This document shows, piece by piece, positions 5,639-14,302 of a DNA stretch of 21,331 nt. The notes beneath the pieces were generated by a model. That model had not been told where the DNA came from. It did no database searches and saw only the letters and a program-made list of their open reading frames with translations. The stretch comes from an uncultured Collinsella sp. Its GTDB lineage: Bacteria > Actinomycetota > Coriobacteriia > Coriobacteriales > Coriobacteriaceae. A program made the translations under genes and the position numbers. The DNA is taken from positions 1-21,331 of the forward strand of contig CABQWP010000036.1 of assembly GCA_902467875.1 (NCBI GenBank). Reading direction: 5' to 3'. Numbering within the stretch: position 1 is the stretch's first letter; the number at the start of each line of letters is the position of its first letter.

Positions 5639-6991
5639 TTACCCATCAACGCCGAGCACATCCACGGCAGCAACAAAAGCCGCCGCCTGTTTGTCGTCCA
5701 TCTGCGCAGCCAAACGCCCCACGGGCTCATCGTAGGCGAACTGCACCTTATCGATAAAGCAATCCCAAGCACGCTCATCCACGCGCACGGCGGCCTCACA
5801 ATACTGGCCGAGCTTTTTGAGTCCATACCAAAACGCATTCACATGGCGCACAGGATCCTCATCCAGCACACCATCGTAGCGACGCCCGTTAAACTCGCGC
5901 ATGCGCGCCACGGCAACCTTGAGTGAATCGCCGCCCTCGGCAGAAGCCTCATCCACCAGCTCCGGAATCGCAACCTCACGCCGAACATCGTGCCTGGTAG
6001 CACCGTCGTACTCGCCCACCAACACATCTTCGTCAAGCCGAGGATCGTAGTCGATATAGCTACTGCCGCGGCAAATCCCATGCGGCGAGTCAGAGCCAAA
6101 CGCACAGAACAACCCGCCGTCGGCAACAACACGACGGTAGGTCTCAAACAACTTCTTAACCTGAGTGAGCAACTCGGAAAGCTCTCCGGTATCGCACGCA
6201 GTCTCGATCGCAACGCACGCAGGCTCGGGCAACGATACCGGCTCCACCGTGCTCCCCGCGACGCGGGCGGCGCGCTCGGCCCGATATGCCTGTGACGCCA
6301 AGCGTGCTCGCTGCGCAGCGCCGCGCACGTTGGTAAGCTCACGCTCCAACGCCACGTCACCAGCAACATCGCCCGCAAACCCGTCAGTGCCCTGCGGCCC
6401 GGTCGCGCTCAGCTCAGACTCAAACGTCGCCGTGATCATACCCGCAAGGTCCGTTGCGTCGGCGGCACAACGCAACTGCTCCAGCTGCGTGCACAGCAGA
6501 TCGACATCTAGGGGCACGGCATCCACAATGCGCACGTCACTCAGACGCGCCACGTCCAGCAGCACCATAGCCCCCGCAGCATCGTACGCCGCACGAACCC
6601 TGTCCGCCGTATTGGCGCGCAGCTTTACCTCGATAAACGCAAGCGTCTGCTCCAAACGGACCAGCAGCTCGGCCTTGTCCTCCATACGCAAAAAGGCAGC
6701 ATAGCGACGCTCCATCCGCAGCGGACCAACAATGCCCGCCTGCTTGCGAGCGTGTGCAAGCGCAGCGCCCTCAACACGACGGACATACCCGTCAACAGCC
6801 CGTACGGCAGACTCGCGCGCAGCGCGCTCGGCAGCCTCGACGTCCCTAAGCACGCCCAGCAGCTCGTGGGAGCGCGCCTTTCGCACCAACTCTCCGCGAT
6901 CGTACCGTTCAAGCGCGGCCTGGCGCTTGGCCACCGACTCAAAGCCAAACAGCTCGTCGAGCAACTCGCCAACAGAACGCTCACCCGCCAT
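5639..6991 (-). CDS. Unrecognised 450-aa protein downstream of brxL
   Basis: I do not recognise this family. ATG 6991 has GGGAGG with a 7-nt spacer. GC content matches the BREX core genes. Residues 1-140 are mostly charged helix with coiled-coil character (many Arg, Glu, Ala). A middle part, roughly 200-260, is Ala-rich. The C-terminal part, about 290-450, looks like a compact domain with LFCAFGSDSPHG, SSYIDYDP, the basic/aromatic segment NAFWYGLKKLGQY (385-397) and FDKVQFAYDEP-like text near 414. There is no signal peptide, membrane helix or P-loop. It lies 74 bp after brxL in the same direction and 27 bp before the 70-aa gene. It may be a BREX accessory protein or a separate passenger; context alone supports the first. 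Confidence 0.7.
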   Translation of the reverse strand: MAGERSVGELLDELFGFESVAKRQAALERYDRGELVRKARSHELLGVLRDVEAAERAARESAVRAVDGYVRRVEGAALAHARKQAGIVGPLRMERRYAAFLRMEDKAELLVRLEQTLAFIEVKLRANTADRVRAAYDAAGAMVLLDVARLSDVRIVDAVPLDVDLLCTQLEQLRCAADATDLAGMITATFESELSATGPQGTDGFAGDVAGDVALERELTNVRGAAQRARLASQAYRAERAARVAGSTVEPVSLPEPACVAIETACDTGELSELLTQVKKLFETYRRVVADGGLFCAFGSDSPHGICRGSSYIDYDPRLDEDVLVGEYDGATRHDVRREVAIPELVDEASAEGGDSLKVAVARMREFNGRRYDGVLDEDPVRHVNAFWYGLKKLGQYCEAAVRVDERAWDCFIDKVQFAYDEPVGRLAAQMDDKQAAAFVAAVDVLGVDG

Positions 6992-7065
6992 GGCAAAGCC
7001 TCCCTACTCGAACACGCCAACACGCCCGCGGGCCCACGCGCACGCAAGCCCGCACGCCCGCACTC

Positions 7066-9429
7066 CTACAGATCTAGCGCCTTCTTCGCGGCATCAACCG
7101 GATCGCCATCCATGTAGAACACCGGGCTCAAGCCCGAGATAATCTCGGACGAAACGCTCTGCAGGCCCGCGATGGCACTCAGCGGCAAAATCACGCGCTT
7201 GGCGCCGGCGTTTTTGGTCACGCGCATAATGTCCTCGAGCCCGCGGATCTCGTCCATAGAGCCCGACATGCGCAAGATTCCCGGAATCGCCAGCGCAGGC
7301 ATCACCGGGCGGTTGCACGCCGCAGAGCAAAGTCCCACAAACTCGGCGAGCGAAACTTCCTCGGACAGGCCCTTGCTCTGCAGGTCGTTGTAAAACAGCA
7401 GGTAGTCCTTGGAGCCAATGTGCATGCCCGGCGCCACGCGGTTCGCCAGGTTCACAAAGTTGTCGAACGCGGCTTCCAGCGTATCGCGCACTGGCTTGTT
7501 AAAGGCCACGCCCTCGTACTTAAACTTGCACTCGCCGGCAACGGCCTTGTTCTCCAGCTTGTATACGGCAACCTCGCCGCCCTGCGACCTGCCCACGCCA
7601 AATACGTGGCCGGACAGCAGCGGCCCGTCGGGAATCAGCGTGTCCTCGGTCTGTTCGGGCACGCGCACCACGTGCACGTCCTGCGGGTTGTCGGCATCCA
7701 TATAGCCCAGGTTGACGTCGATAAACTCGACGCCCGCCATAATCTTGAGCTGCTCCTTGACGCGGCGACGGCCCTCGATGGCGTAGTCCAGCAGCCAGCG
7801 CACATCGTCCTTGTCCATGGCCTCGTCGGGGAACAGCAGCTTGGCAAGGCCGCTAAAGGTCTTGCGCACGGCAATCTCGTCACGCTTGTTAAAGTCGCTG
7901 TTAAAGCGGAAATACCGGTCGATATGGTGCGTAAAGTCTTTGCGGCGCATCTCCTTGCAAAACTCCGACAAACAGTCGGTGATCAGGCCATAATGCCCGG
8001 TCAGCAGGCTCGAGCGCATCTTGGGAATCTCCCAGCCCGGCAGGTAGTAATGGATACGGTCGAAGAAGGCCGAATCGTTGTTAAACTCCGGCGGGAACGG
8101 ATCAAACAGGTGCGTGGTCTTAAGGACATTTTGCACGGTGTCGTTGATGTTGCCCTCAAAGACCATGGAGGCGTCGGCGTTAATCTGATCGCGGCCGCGT
8201 GCGTAACTGCCACTCGCCATGTAGTCCTTCATGATCTGCACGGCGTTGGTGTCCTTAAACCGCATGCCGGCGACCTCGTCGAACGTCACGCAGTCCCAGT
8301 GACCTACCAAGCCCACGCGGTCGGCGCGCATGGAGTTCATACGGCCGAACAGGTTGGCCGTGGTGGTCTGGCCGCCCGAAAGCAAAATGGCGTAGGGCGA
8401 GACCTCTTTGTAGATGTGGCTCTTACCGGTACCGCGGGGACCCAGCTCGCACAGGTTGTAGTTGCGCTCGATGAGCGGCACCATACGCTCGATAAAGTGC
8501 AGGCGCTCTTTCTCGGAAAGCTCGCTGGGTTCGTAGCCAGCGGAGCGCAGCAGCATGTTGAGCCACTCGTCGCGCGAGAAATACTGGCGCTCTTCGACCA
8601 TGGCATCCAGGTCCAGGTTGGGCATCTGAATGGGCGTGAGCGACGCCACGCTAAACGGAGAGTCCTCGGGCCCGCGCTTTTTGCGCTTGGCCTTGGAGCG
8701 GCGCGGCGCATCGTCGCCAAAGACCTCCATGCCAAACTCGTCTTCCTCATCCAAGGGGTGACGATACTCGATGCTCATAATGCACCAAATGCCACCCTGC
8801 AGAATCTTGGAATAGTCGCGCACATACTCGGCAGGCATCACAAACGGCTCGATGGTCAGATTGGCAAACGATGCCACGTAGATGTCTTTGTACTCATCGA
8901 GCTTGGCCGTCACCTTGTCGATGATGGTAAAGCGGCCCAGCTCGCGAATCTTGGACTTAATGCGCTCGGACTCGTCGGGACGCACGTAGTTATCGGTGAG
9001 GATCCTGCGGATGCGATCCAGGCCCTCTGCCACGGCTTCCTCGTCATCGGTTGAGCAGTACATGCCCAGCAGATACTCCAACACAAAGGTGGGCACGTTG
9101 GCGCCGCGCTTCATAAAGGCCGTCAGGTCCTTGCGCACGATCTTGCCGCCAAAGTGCTCGAGCAGCTTACCGTCCAGCCCGTCCATGTCGTAGCCCTCAT
9201 CCTCGGGAGCCTCGGCCGCAGCCTGGTCATAGCCATCGGTCGAGGACTCGTCCTCGGCGGCCACCGCAGCCTCAGCGGGCGCAGCAGCAGTCGCCGTCTC
9301 CGGGGCAGGCGCAGCGGTCTCGACCTCCGGGGCCTTCACGGGCGCGGCCTCAGGCACCGCAGCCTCCGCAGGCACATCCTCATCAATCAAGGGGACTTCC
9401 CACAGACCGTCGTCATGGCTATCAAACAT
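7066..9429 (-). CDS. brxL: BrxL, BREX AAA+ protein with Lon-like C-terminal domain
   Basis: The last core BREX-1 gene. BrxL is an AAA+ ring protein with a C-terminal domain related to Lon protease; in studied systems it binds DNA and is needed for phage restriction. From ATG 9429 the protein has 787 aa. The conserved part starts around DGLDGKLLEHFGGKIVRKDL (residues about 84-103). Walker A GPRGTGKS is at 330-337, Walker B VTFDE ends at 385, and the Lon-like region is the last 100 residues (PALAIPGILRMSG, then AGAKRVILPLS). A Ser-Lys catalytic dyad is not obvious: the usual GGLKEK position reads RGLEDI. The first ~80 residues are an Ala/Glu/Pro-rich extension not usual in the family. An upstream GTG at 9438 is possible, but AGGAG sits 8 nt before ATG 9429. 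Met at 9186, preceded by GAGGG, would give the family-like short form. The gene follows pglZ with 11 nt between. Confidence 0.93.
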   Translation of the reverse strand: MFDSHDDGLWEVPLIDEDVPAEAAVPEAAPVKAPEVETAAPAPETATAAAPAEAAVAAEDESSTDGYDQAAAEAPEDEGYDMDGLDGKLLEHFGGKIVRKDLTAFMKRGANVPTFVLEYLLGMYCSTDDEEAVAEGLDRIRRILTDNYVRPDESERIKSKIRELGRFTIIDKVTAKLDEYKDIYVASFANLTIEPFVMPAEYVRDYSKILQGGIWCIMSIEYRHPLDEEDEFGMEVFGDDAPRRSKAKRKKRGPEDSPFSVASLTPIQMPNLDLDAMVEERQYFSRDEWLNMLLRSAGYEPSELSEKERLHFIERMVPLIERNYNLCELGPRGTGKSHIYKEVSPYAILLSGGQTTTANLFGRMNSMRADRVGLVGHWDCVTFDEVAGMRFKDTNAVQIMKDYMASGSYARGRDQINADASMVFEGNINDTVQNVLKTTHLFDPFPPEFNNDSAFFDRIHYYLPGWEIPKMRSSLLTGHYGLITDCLSEFCKEMRRKDFTHHIDRYFRFNSDFNKRDEIAVRKTFSGLAKLLFPDEAMDKDDVRWLLDYAIEGRRRVKEQLKIMAGVEFIDVNLGYMDADNPQDVHVVRVPEQTEDTLIPDGPLLSGHVFGVGRSQGGEVAVYKLENKAVAGECKFKYEGVAFNKPVRDTLEAAFDNFVNLANRVAPGMHIGSKDYLLFYNDLQSKGLSEEVSLAEFVGLCSAACNRPVMPALAIPGILRMSGSMDEIRGLEDIMRVTKNAGAKRVILPLSAIAGLQSVSSEIISGLSPVFYMDGDPVDAAKKALDL

Positions 9430-9440
9430 AGGGCACACTC

Positions 9441-12149
9441 CTAAAAACCAAAGTCAGCAACAGGGGCAAACGAAACAGCGATGGTATACGTCTCGCGCCA
9501 AACGATCTTGCCCGTTTCGCGCTCGCGGCAGACCAGATAGTACGGACCCTTGGCCGAGAATCCATCCGCTGCACGCAGCGCAAACTTGGCATGCACGACG
9601 CGCTCCTGCGAGTTAGCAGAAGTCTTGTTGGCATGCGCCTTGACTGTATCGCTCACCTCGTTGCCGCTTGCGTCGGTAAACACCAGCTCATACTCGCACG
9701 GCAAGACCTTGCCTTGGGCGGGTTCTTCCTGGATCAAGTTGACCGAGAAGAGCGAGTTGGTCACTCGGCGTCCCTCGCTTAGCACGCGCAGCGTCGCCAC
9801 GCGCGTATCGACAAAGTCCTTGGAACCCGAGCGCGCACGCCAAAATCCGATAACGGGCACGCAGAGCTCCTGCAGGCTCATGCCGCCGTGGACGTAGTTG
9901 TTAGTGCCGCCGGGACGCTTGAAGTGCACGTTCTCGCGCGGGGCAAATCCCTCAAAACCGGCACCTAAACGTCCCATGCCAACATTAACAAACATCTCGC
10001 ATGCCTCTTCCGAAAGCTTGGCCACGGCCTCGTTGGGCACCACCAGATGACGCTTGCCGTGCATGACAGGAGCGTCAAGGAAGGGAAGGTCTGGCTTGCC
10101 GAGCATCTGGCACTCGTTGAGCTCACAGGTGAGCTCAATGAAGCCGTGATCCGCCGTCATAACAACACGCGCGCCCGGGGCGTCGGTGCACACGCGGCGC
10201 GCCAACGCGGCAAGTTCCTCCACGGTGTCCGCGCAGGCATCGAAAACGTCATCCTGCGTAGCTGCCTTCTCGCCCGTGGCATCGATCTTGTTGTGGTAGA
10301 GATAAACGAGCCTGGAGTCTTTGAGCAGCGCTTTGCGCTCGGTTCCCGCCATGTTGAGGTATGCGCTCGAGCGCAAAGCGCGGGCCGTGGGCTCAACGTG
10401 GGTAAGTACGGCCTCGCGCTGCGGAGTCGTCGCAGTGGGCATGCCGTCAGCCAACACAAACGCGCCATCCTCTGCAAGCTCAAGCACCTGGTGCGGCAGC
10501 AGCGCAGGCATGCCCACCTCGGTAATGGAGGGAAAGACCGCCTGCATGCTAGAAACCTTGACGTTGCCGCCGCGTTCGCGCTCGAGCAGCGCCGCAACGT
10601 CGCGGGCAACCTCATAGCGCAGCGCATCGCTCACGATAACGACCGTTGTTTTGGCAGAACCCACAAAGGCGGGCAGCACATGCCAGTAAAACTCATCCTG
10701 CCGTGCGGGACCATCGATGTAGCCGCAATCGGCCCACTCCCCTTGCGCAGCAGCCGCCCAGCAGACATTGGCATCCGCCAAGAACCAGTTGCTGTAGAGA
10801 TTCTCCGCCCAGTCCGCCACGGCGCGGGCAGGTTCCTCGAGCGCATCGCACTCGACGGAGCGTGCCCGCAGATACGCGGTGCACATATGGCGATAGGCAG
10901 CATCCATGGCATACCAATCGGACGAATAGGCATCCCACACCTGCTGGGGCTGCGCCAGATGGAAGCCACCCGCGTGCGACTGCCTAAACGCGCACATATC
11001 GGCCACAGCGGCAAGCAGGTCAAAGTAGCTCTCGACACGACGGTACCAGCTTAGGTCGCAGCGACGCGCAGCAAATGCGCGCGCATCCTCAACACGGTCC
11101 GCGCCCTGGGCAAACGAGCAGAACAGCTGCGAGAGCACGGCCTCATTGACGCACGGAAACACATCAAGCGAGGTCAGCACATCGATCGGCAAGGTCTCGA
11201 ACCGTGCAAAGAGTCCGCGGGCGTCCTCAACCAAACGGCAAATCTCAAATAGGTCCTCGCTCGACGCCTGGGTATCGGCGGTCTGGTCCCACGTACGCAC
11301 CGCCTCAAGGCAATAGGAGCCGTAGGCGGGAGCCACATAGCTTTCGAGTCCCTTGAGCGCTCCCTCGGGAAGCGCGGTAGACGCCGCCGTAAGGAGCACA
11401 TGGGATGAAAGCATAAGCAATGAGTCGCGCTCATACAGCGGTCCCTCAAGCCCATAGCAGCGAAGCATAAAGGCAGAGAGCACATCGCGCACGCAGTACT
11501 TGTCCATCAACTCGGCCAGCGCCTCGGGACCCTCGTGCAGCAGCATGGTCATACAGCCACGCAGCACAAACGCGGGGCGCGCGTCACCAAGCTCTTTACC
11601 GCCAAAAATCACCGTAAGGATGCCGAGTTCGATATCGGATGCGCCCGAGGCATGCGGAACACACGCGGCAAACTTAGCGCAGCGGGTCTTGGCATCAAAG
11701 AACGTCTTGTGCTCGCGCAGGCTCTCGCGCACGGCGTCGATATTCTCGATGCCTAGCTGATCGGCCAAAAGCGAAAGATAGTCAGCCTGGAACTGATCGG
11801 CATACAGCTCAACATCGGCAAGCCAATCACCCTCAAGCCTGCCGCGCGGGCAACGGCGATACAGCAAGATATCGCTCGCAAGGTCATCGCGGTTGATGAG
11901 CTTCTTGACGGCAAACATACGGCCCTCGCAGGCTTCAACAAACCGCACTGGGCGCTCAAAGTCACCGTGAGCGGGCATAACGCCGTCATCAGTCCCCGCA
12001 CCGTCGAAGCCCTCGGCGGCCAAACGTTCAAACTCAGGAGCAAACTCGCCGTCCGCATCGTGCCAAACCACCACACGGCGGGGCATGCATGCGAGCAACG
12101 GTTGCAAAAACCGCAACTTGAGCTGTTCTTCTACATCGATCTTGGGCAT
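9441..12149 (-). CDS. pglZ: PglZ, BREX alkaline-phosphatase-superfamily protein
   Basis: A 902-aa cytoplasmic BREX core protein with a PglZ domain of the alkaline phosphatase superfamily. The metal-site blocks are visible: VVIVSDALRYEVARDV with D508, followed by the FPSITEVGMPALLPH segment, and later VMTADHGF with D667-H668. The N-terminal part, beginning IDVEEQLKLRF and RRVVVWHDADGEF, matches the family's opening domain. The C-terminal 150 residues are beta-rich (VPVIGFWRARS, then an immunoglobulin-like tail). The length is normal for BREX-1 PglZ. ATG 12149 has AAGGA with a 5-nt spacer. It starts 23 nt after the pglX C-terminal gene ends, and its stop overlaps the brxL ribosome binding site, so it is co-translated with brxL. 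Its exact reaction in BREX is not settled; some PglZ homologues cleave phosphodiesters. Confidence 0.94.
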   Translation of the reverse strand: MPKIDVEEQLKLRFLQPLLACMPRRVVVWHDADGEFAPEFERLAAEGFDGAGTDDGVMPAHGDFERPVRFVEACEGRMFAVKKLINRDDLASDILLYRRCPRGRLEGDWLADVELYADQFQADYLSLLADQLGIENIDAVRESLREHKTFFDAKTRCAKFAACVPHASGASDIELGILTVIFGGKELGDARPAFVLRGCMTMLLHEGPEALAELMDKYCVRDVLSAFMLRCYGLEGPLYERDSLLMLSSHVLLTAASTALPEGALKGLESYVAPAYGSYCLEAVRTWDQTADTQASSEDLFEICRLVEDARGLFARFETLPIDVLTSLDVFPCVNEAVLSQLFCSFAQGADRVEDARAFAARRCDLSWYRRVESYFDLLAAVADMCAFRQSHAGGFHLAQPQQVWDAYSSDWYAMDAAYRHMCTAYLRARSVECDALEEPARAVADWAENLYSNWFLADANVCWAAAAQGEWADCGYIDGPARQDEFYWHVLPAFVGSAKTTVVIVSDALRYEVARDVAALLERERGGNVKVSSMQAVFPSITEVGMPALLPHQVLELAEDGAFVLADGMPTATTPQREAVLTHVEPTARALRSSAYLNMAGTERKALLKDSRLVYLYHNKIDATGEKAATQDDVFDACADTVEELAALARRVCTDAPGARVVMTADHGFIELTCELNECQMLGKPDLPFLDAPVMHGKRHLVVPNEAVAKLSEEACEMFVNVGMGRLGAGFEGFAPRENVHFKRPGGTNNYVHGGMSLQELCVPVIGFWRARSGSKDFVDTRVATLRVLSEGRRVTNSLFSVNLIQEEPAQGKVLPCEYELVFTDASGNEVSDTVKAHANKTSANSQERVVHAKFALRAADGFSAKGPYYLVCRERETGKIVWRETYTIAVSFAPVADFGF

Positions 12150-12172
12150 GAATATCCTTACCGTATCTGCAG

Positions 12173-13141
12173 TTACTTAATCTTTGCTAGCACATCCTGA
12201 AACTTGGCGTAGTTGACCTTGACGCCGTCATCCAGGTCGATCTTAATCATCTGGTCTGCCAAGTGGTGCAGTTTCTCCTCGTAGCCAATGGTCTCTTTGA
12301 GCTGGTCGTTAAGCTTTTTGACGCGCTTGTCCAAGCGCACGCGCTCGCCGCGCTCGGCACCAGCAAGGGCATCGTTGGCATAGCCGATCTGGGCACGGTA
12401 GCGCTCCTGCTGCTCATGCACATAGTCGGTGCGGATGCGAGCCAACAGGTCGGGCTGATAGCGATGCATGTAAACAAGGCACTTGAAGCCGTTCTTTTTG
12501 CCACTGTCGAACAGCCAGTAGATGGGGCGCTTCTTATAGGTCTGGCAGTGGTCCTTAAAGAAGTCCTTCAAAAAGTAGGTGCGGATTACCTCGCGCGAGG
12601 TACCCCTGCCGCCGAGCGCCTCGGCAATAAAGGCCAGGTTCTGTTCGAGTGTCTCCTCGCCGTACACGGTGCGCACAAAGTCGATAAAGTAACGCACGAT
12701 GTCGTCGTCAAAGTACTCGTCGTCGGTGATGGGCAGCACGTTGTCGGCATCGGGCATAAAGGTCACATGGGCGGGATCGGGCATCTTGGCCAGATAGTCG
12801 TCGACCGTGGTGCCCTGATCGGCCAGGACCAGCCCGTCCACATCCAGCGAATAGCGGCCAAACATGCAGCCCACGGCATAGCTAATGAGCGAGGTGATCT
12901 CGTCGCGCTTGGTACGCACGTATTTGTTACCCTTATAGCTCTCGGGAATCTCGTCGGCGGTGTCGAAGATGCGCGCCACCGAGACGTACTTATCCTCGAC
13001 CTCGATGGGCACCTCACCCTCCATGTTGTAGATCTTGGCAAAGATTCGGTTGAGCTCCTCTTCGTTAGCGCGAAGCTGCTCAAAGCGAGCATTGACCTCG
13101 GCCTTGCGAGCCTCGTATTTATCGGCCAAAAGCGTTGTCAT
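12173..13141 (-). CDS. pglX: PglX C-terminal domain encoded as a separate protein (split pglX, part 2)
   Basis: A 322-aa protein that matches only the C-terminal third of BREX-1 PglX. Recognisable family blocks run in order: NEEELNRIF (26-34), ISYAVGCMFGRYSLD (86-100), DNVLPITDDEYFDDD (133-147), YFLKDFFKDH (189-198) and RPIYWLFDSGKKNGFK (205-220), then YMHRY and a charged coiled coil (about 240-300). It has no methyltransferase motifs. In intact PglX, the segment before this one ends like WDFKxHPLL, which is exactly where the upstream 820-aa protein stops. ATG 13141 has its own GGAAGG with a 7-nt spacer, so it is a genuine independent gene and not a frameshift remnant. The two parts sum to 1142 aa, about the length of one PglX. 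They probably reassemble as a complex; alternatively the split has disabled methylation. GC is high here (39 of 60 in the line at 12601). Confidence 0.88.
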   Translation of the reverse strand: MTTLLADKYEARKAEVNARFEQLRANEEELNRIFAKIYNMEGEVPIEVEDKYVSVARIFDTADEIPESYKGNKYVRTKRDEITSLISYAVGCMFGRYSLDVDGLVLADQGTTVDDYLAKMPDPAHVTFMPDADNVLPITDDEYFDDDIVRYFIDFVRTVYGEETLEQNLAFIAEALGGRGTSREVIRTYFLKDFFKDHCQTYKKRPIYWLFDSGKKNGFKCLVYMHRYQPDLLARIRTDYVHEQQERYRAQIGYANDALAGAERGERVRLDKRVKKLNDQLKETIGYEEKLHHLADQMIKIDLDDGVKVNYAKFQDVLAKIK

Positions 13142-13294
13142 TGTGCCGCCTTCCGTTTCCCATGGTCTTTCAATTAATCGGTCGCCGTGAAGGAATCAGG
13201 CTCGAAGCTCAGCCCCATGCACCGCGCGATGCCGGCGCATCTCTCGCTCGAAAGCAGCTGATTCGTCTTAGTTGCGCGATATGAAATCGCTCGC

Positions 13295-13753
13295 CTATCC
13301 AATGGAAGTTTGCAAATCGACTTCATGCCACACGTATTTGCCAAACACTCCCGATGCTGGACTAAACTCAAATGCGCATTCTCGAGATTCGCTCCCTTCC
13401 GAAATTACAAGGAGCAATCGAGAGCCCCCCAACAGATGGTGAGCGGCCCCACAGCGACAAATCGCATGGTAATCTTGCGAACCGACTGTCTTCTCGGTAA
13501 TCAAAAATGAAAGCTTCGCTAAACCAGATGGATCAAAATAAGGGGTATTATGAGCGGGAACGTCGCACATGTGTGGCTCCCTACACTTTATTAAATCGAG
13601 CTGCAAAACCGCATCCGTAATCGCAAAGTCCTCTGACTTTTCCTGCTCAACGCACTTCAGCTCAATGCATATTTCTCTAGTCTCACCACGGAGAAAACGA
13701 TCAACCGCCTGTGGGTCGTAATTTTGAGGTTCATAAATACAACAATCAGACAT
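13295..13753 (-). CDS. Unknown 152-aa protein, cargo between the two pglX parts
   Basis: I do not recognise this family. ATG 13753 has AAAGGT with a 7-nt spacer. The protein is cysteine-rich (MSDCC at the start, KCVEQ, KCREPHMC, CRCGAAHH), but the Cys pairs are not spaced as a standard zinc ribbon. The sequence alternates short strands, for example CIELKC, AVLQLDLIKC and RLLLVIS, suggesting a small beta-rich domain. There is no signal peptide or membrane helix. It lies 42 bp after the HTH-like gene in the same direction, so the two probably form a pair. Low GC suggests it came with the island. A role as a BREX regulator, an antirestriction partner or an unrelated passenger is possible; none can be shown. 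Confidence 0.6.
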   Translation of the reverse strand: MSDCCIYEPQNYDPQAVDRFLRGETREICIELKCVEQEKSEDFAITDAVLQLDLIKCREPHMCDVPAHNTPYFDPSGLAKLSFLITEKTVGSQDYHAICRCGAAHHLLGGSRLLLVISEGSESRECAFEFSPASGVFGKYVWHEVDLQTSIG

Positions 13754-13795
13754 GGTTATTACCTTTCGAAACTACAGCGTCCTTGCGGAAGCAGC

Positions 13796-14293
13796 TTATC
13801 TTTGGATAATTTGATCTATTGCACTTCCGGCAATAATACCCACGGCATCGGCAGTCCACTTCAGTGCCGTAGGCGTCTCATTCATAGCCTTGTCATGCTG
13901 ACCGCGGCCAATCAAAGCAAGGCCCTTTTTCGTTATTTGTAAGCCAACACCTTCTTGTGAAAACGCCAAATAATCGGCATCCTTCAACGACTGAATGCAC
14001 CCAGCAACATCGACTGCCGGAATACCCCAAACAGAAACGTCGATTTCGGAAATACGCTCGTTTTCAAGCTCGATAATCTGCCACAGCAGCTCCCTAATGA
14101 TGCATGCATCTATGGGACGCTTCGCATCACAGGGAATGATCCACCTGAATGGGAAAGAGGTTTCTTTTACCGCACCATAAATCAAATCAGCCCTACACCA
14201 GGCGGAAACATCTCGTTTATCTGCGTTCCACTTTTCAGCACACTCCGCTGTAGTTCGTTTCGTCTCTTCGACAAGTTTGTAGGATTTGGTCAC
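13796..14293 (-). CDS. HTH (excisionase-like) domain protein, cargo between the two pglX parts
   Basis: A protein of about 165 aa. The N-terminal stretch, TTAECAEKWNADKRDVSAWC then GAVKETSFPFRWIIPCDAKRP, follows the pattern of a common small winged-helix or excisionase-like DNA-binding domain (residues about 12-60). The middle part, ELLWQIIELENERISEIDV then CIQSLKDADYLAF, resembles a second winged helix, with GLQITKKGLALIG as its wing. The tail is weakly hydrophobic. I prefer the GTG at 14293, because AGGTGAG (14304-14298), which overlaps the TAG stop of the upstream pglX part, is well placed for it. A GTG at 14302, which abuts that stop, is the alternative and adds three residues. Either way, translation is coupled to pglX. 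It could regulate the operon or the cargo; the DNA target is unknown. Confidence 0.65.
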   Translation of the reverse strand: MTKSYKLVEETKRTTAECAEKWNADKRDVSAWCRADLIYGAVKETSFPFRWIIPCDAKRPIDACIIRELLWQIIELENERISEIDVSVWGIPAVDVAGCIQSLKDADYLAFSQEGVGLQITKKGLALIGRGQHDKAMNETPTALKWTADAVGIIAGSAIDQIIQR

Positions 14294-14302
14294 AATGCTC
14301 AC

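Noticed and set aside
6992..7065. A terminator between brxL and the 450-aa gene
   Set aside because: The gap is very GC-rich and can form a 6-bp GCGGGC/GCCCGC stem, but there is no T-run, so read-through into the downstream pair is expected.
7420..9054. A long + strand open frame of 544 codons opposite brxL
   Set aside because: It is fully antisense to brxL, has no ribosome binding site, and its His/Val/Leu-rich composition is typical of the complement of high-GC coding sequence. Similar shadows exist opposite pglZ (10047-11054), pglX-C (12263-13177), brxC (16820-17875 and others) and the phosphoesterase (1526-2488).
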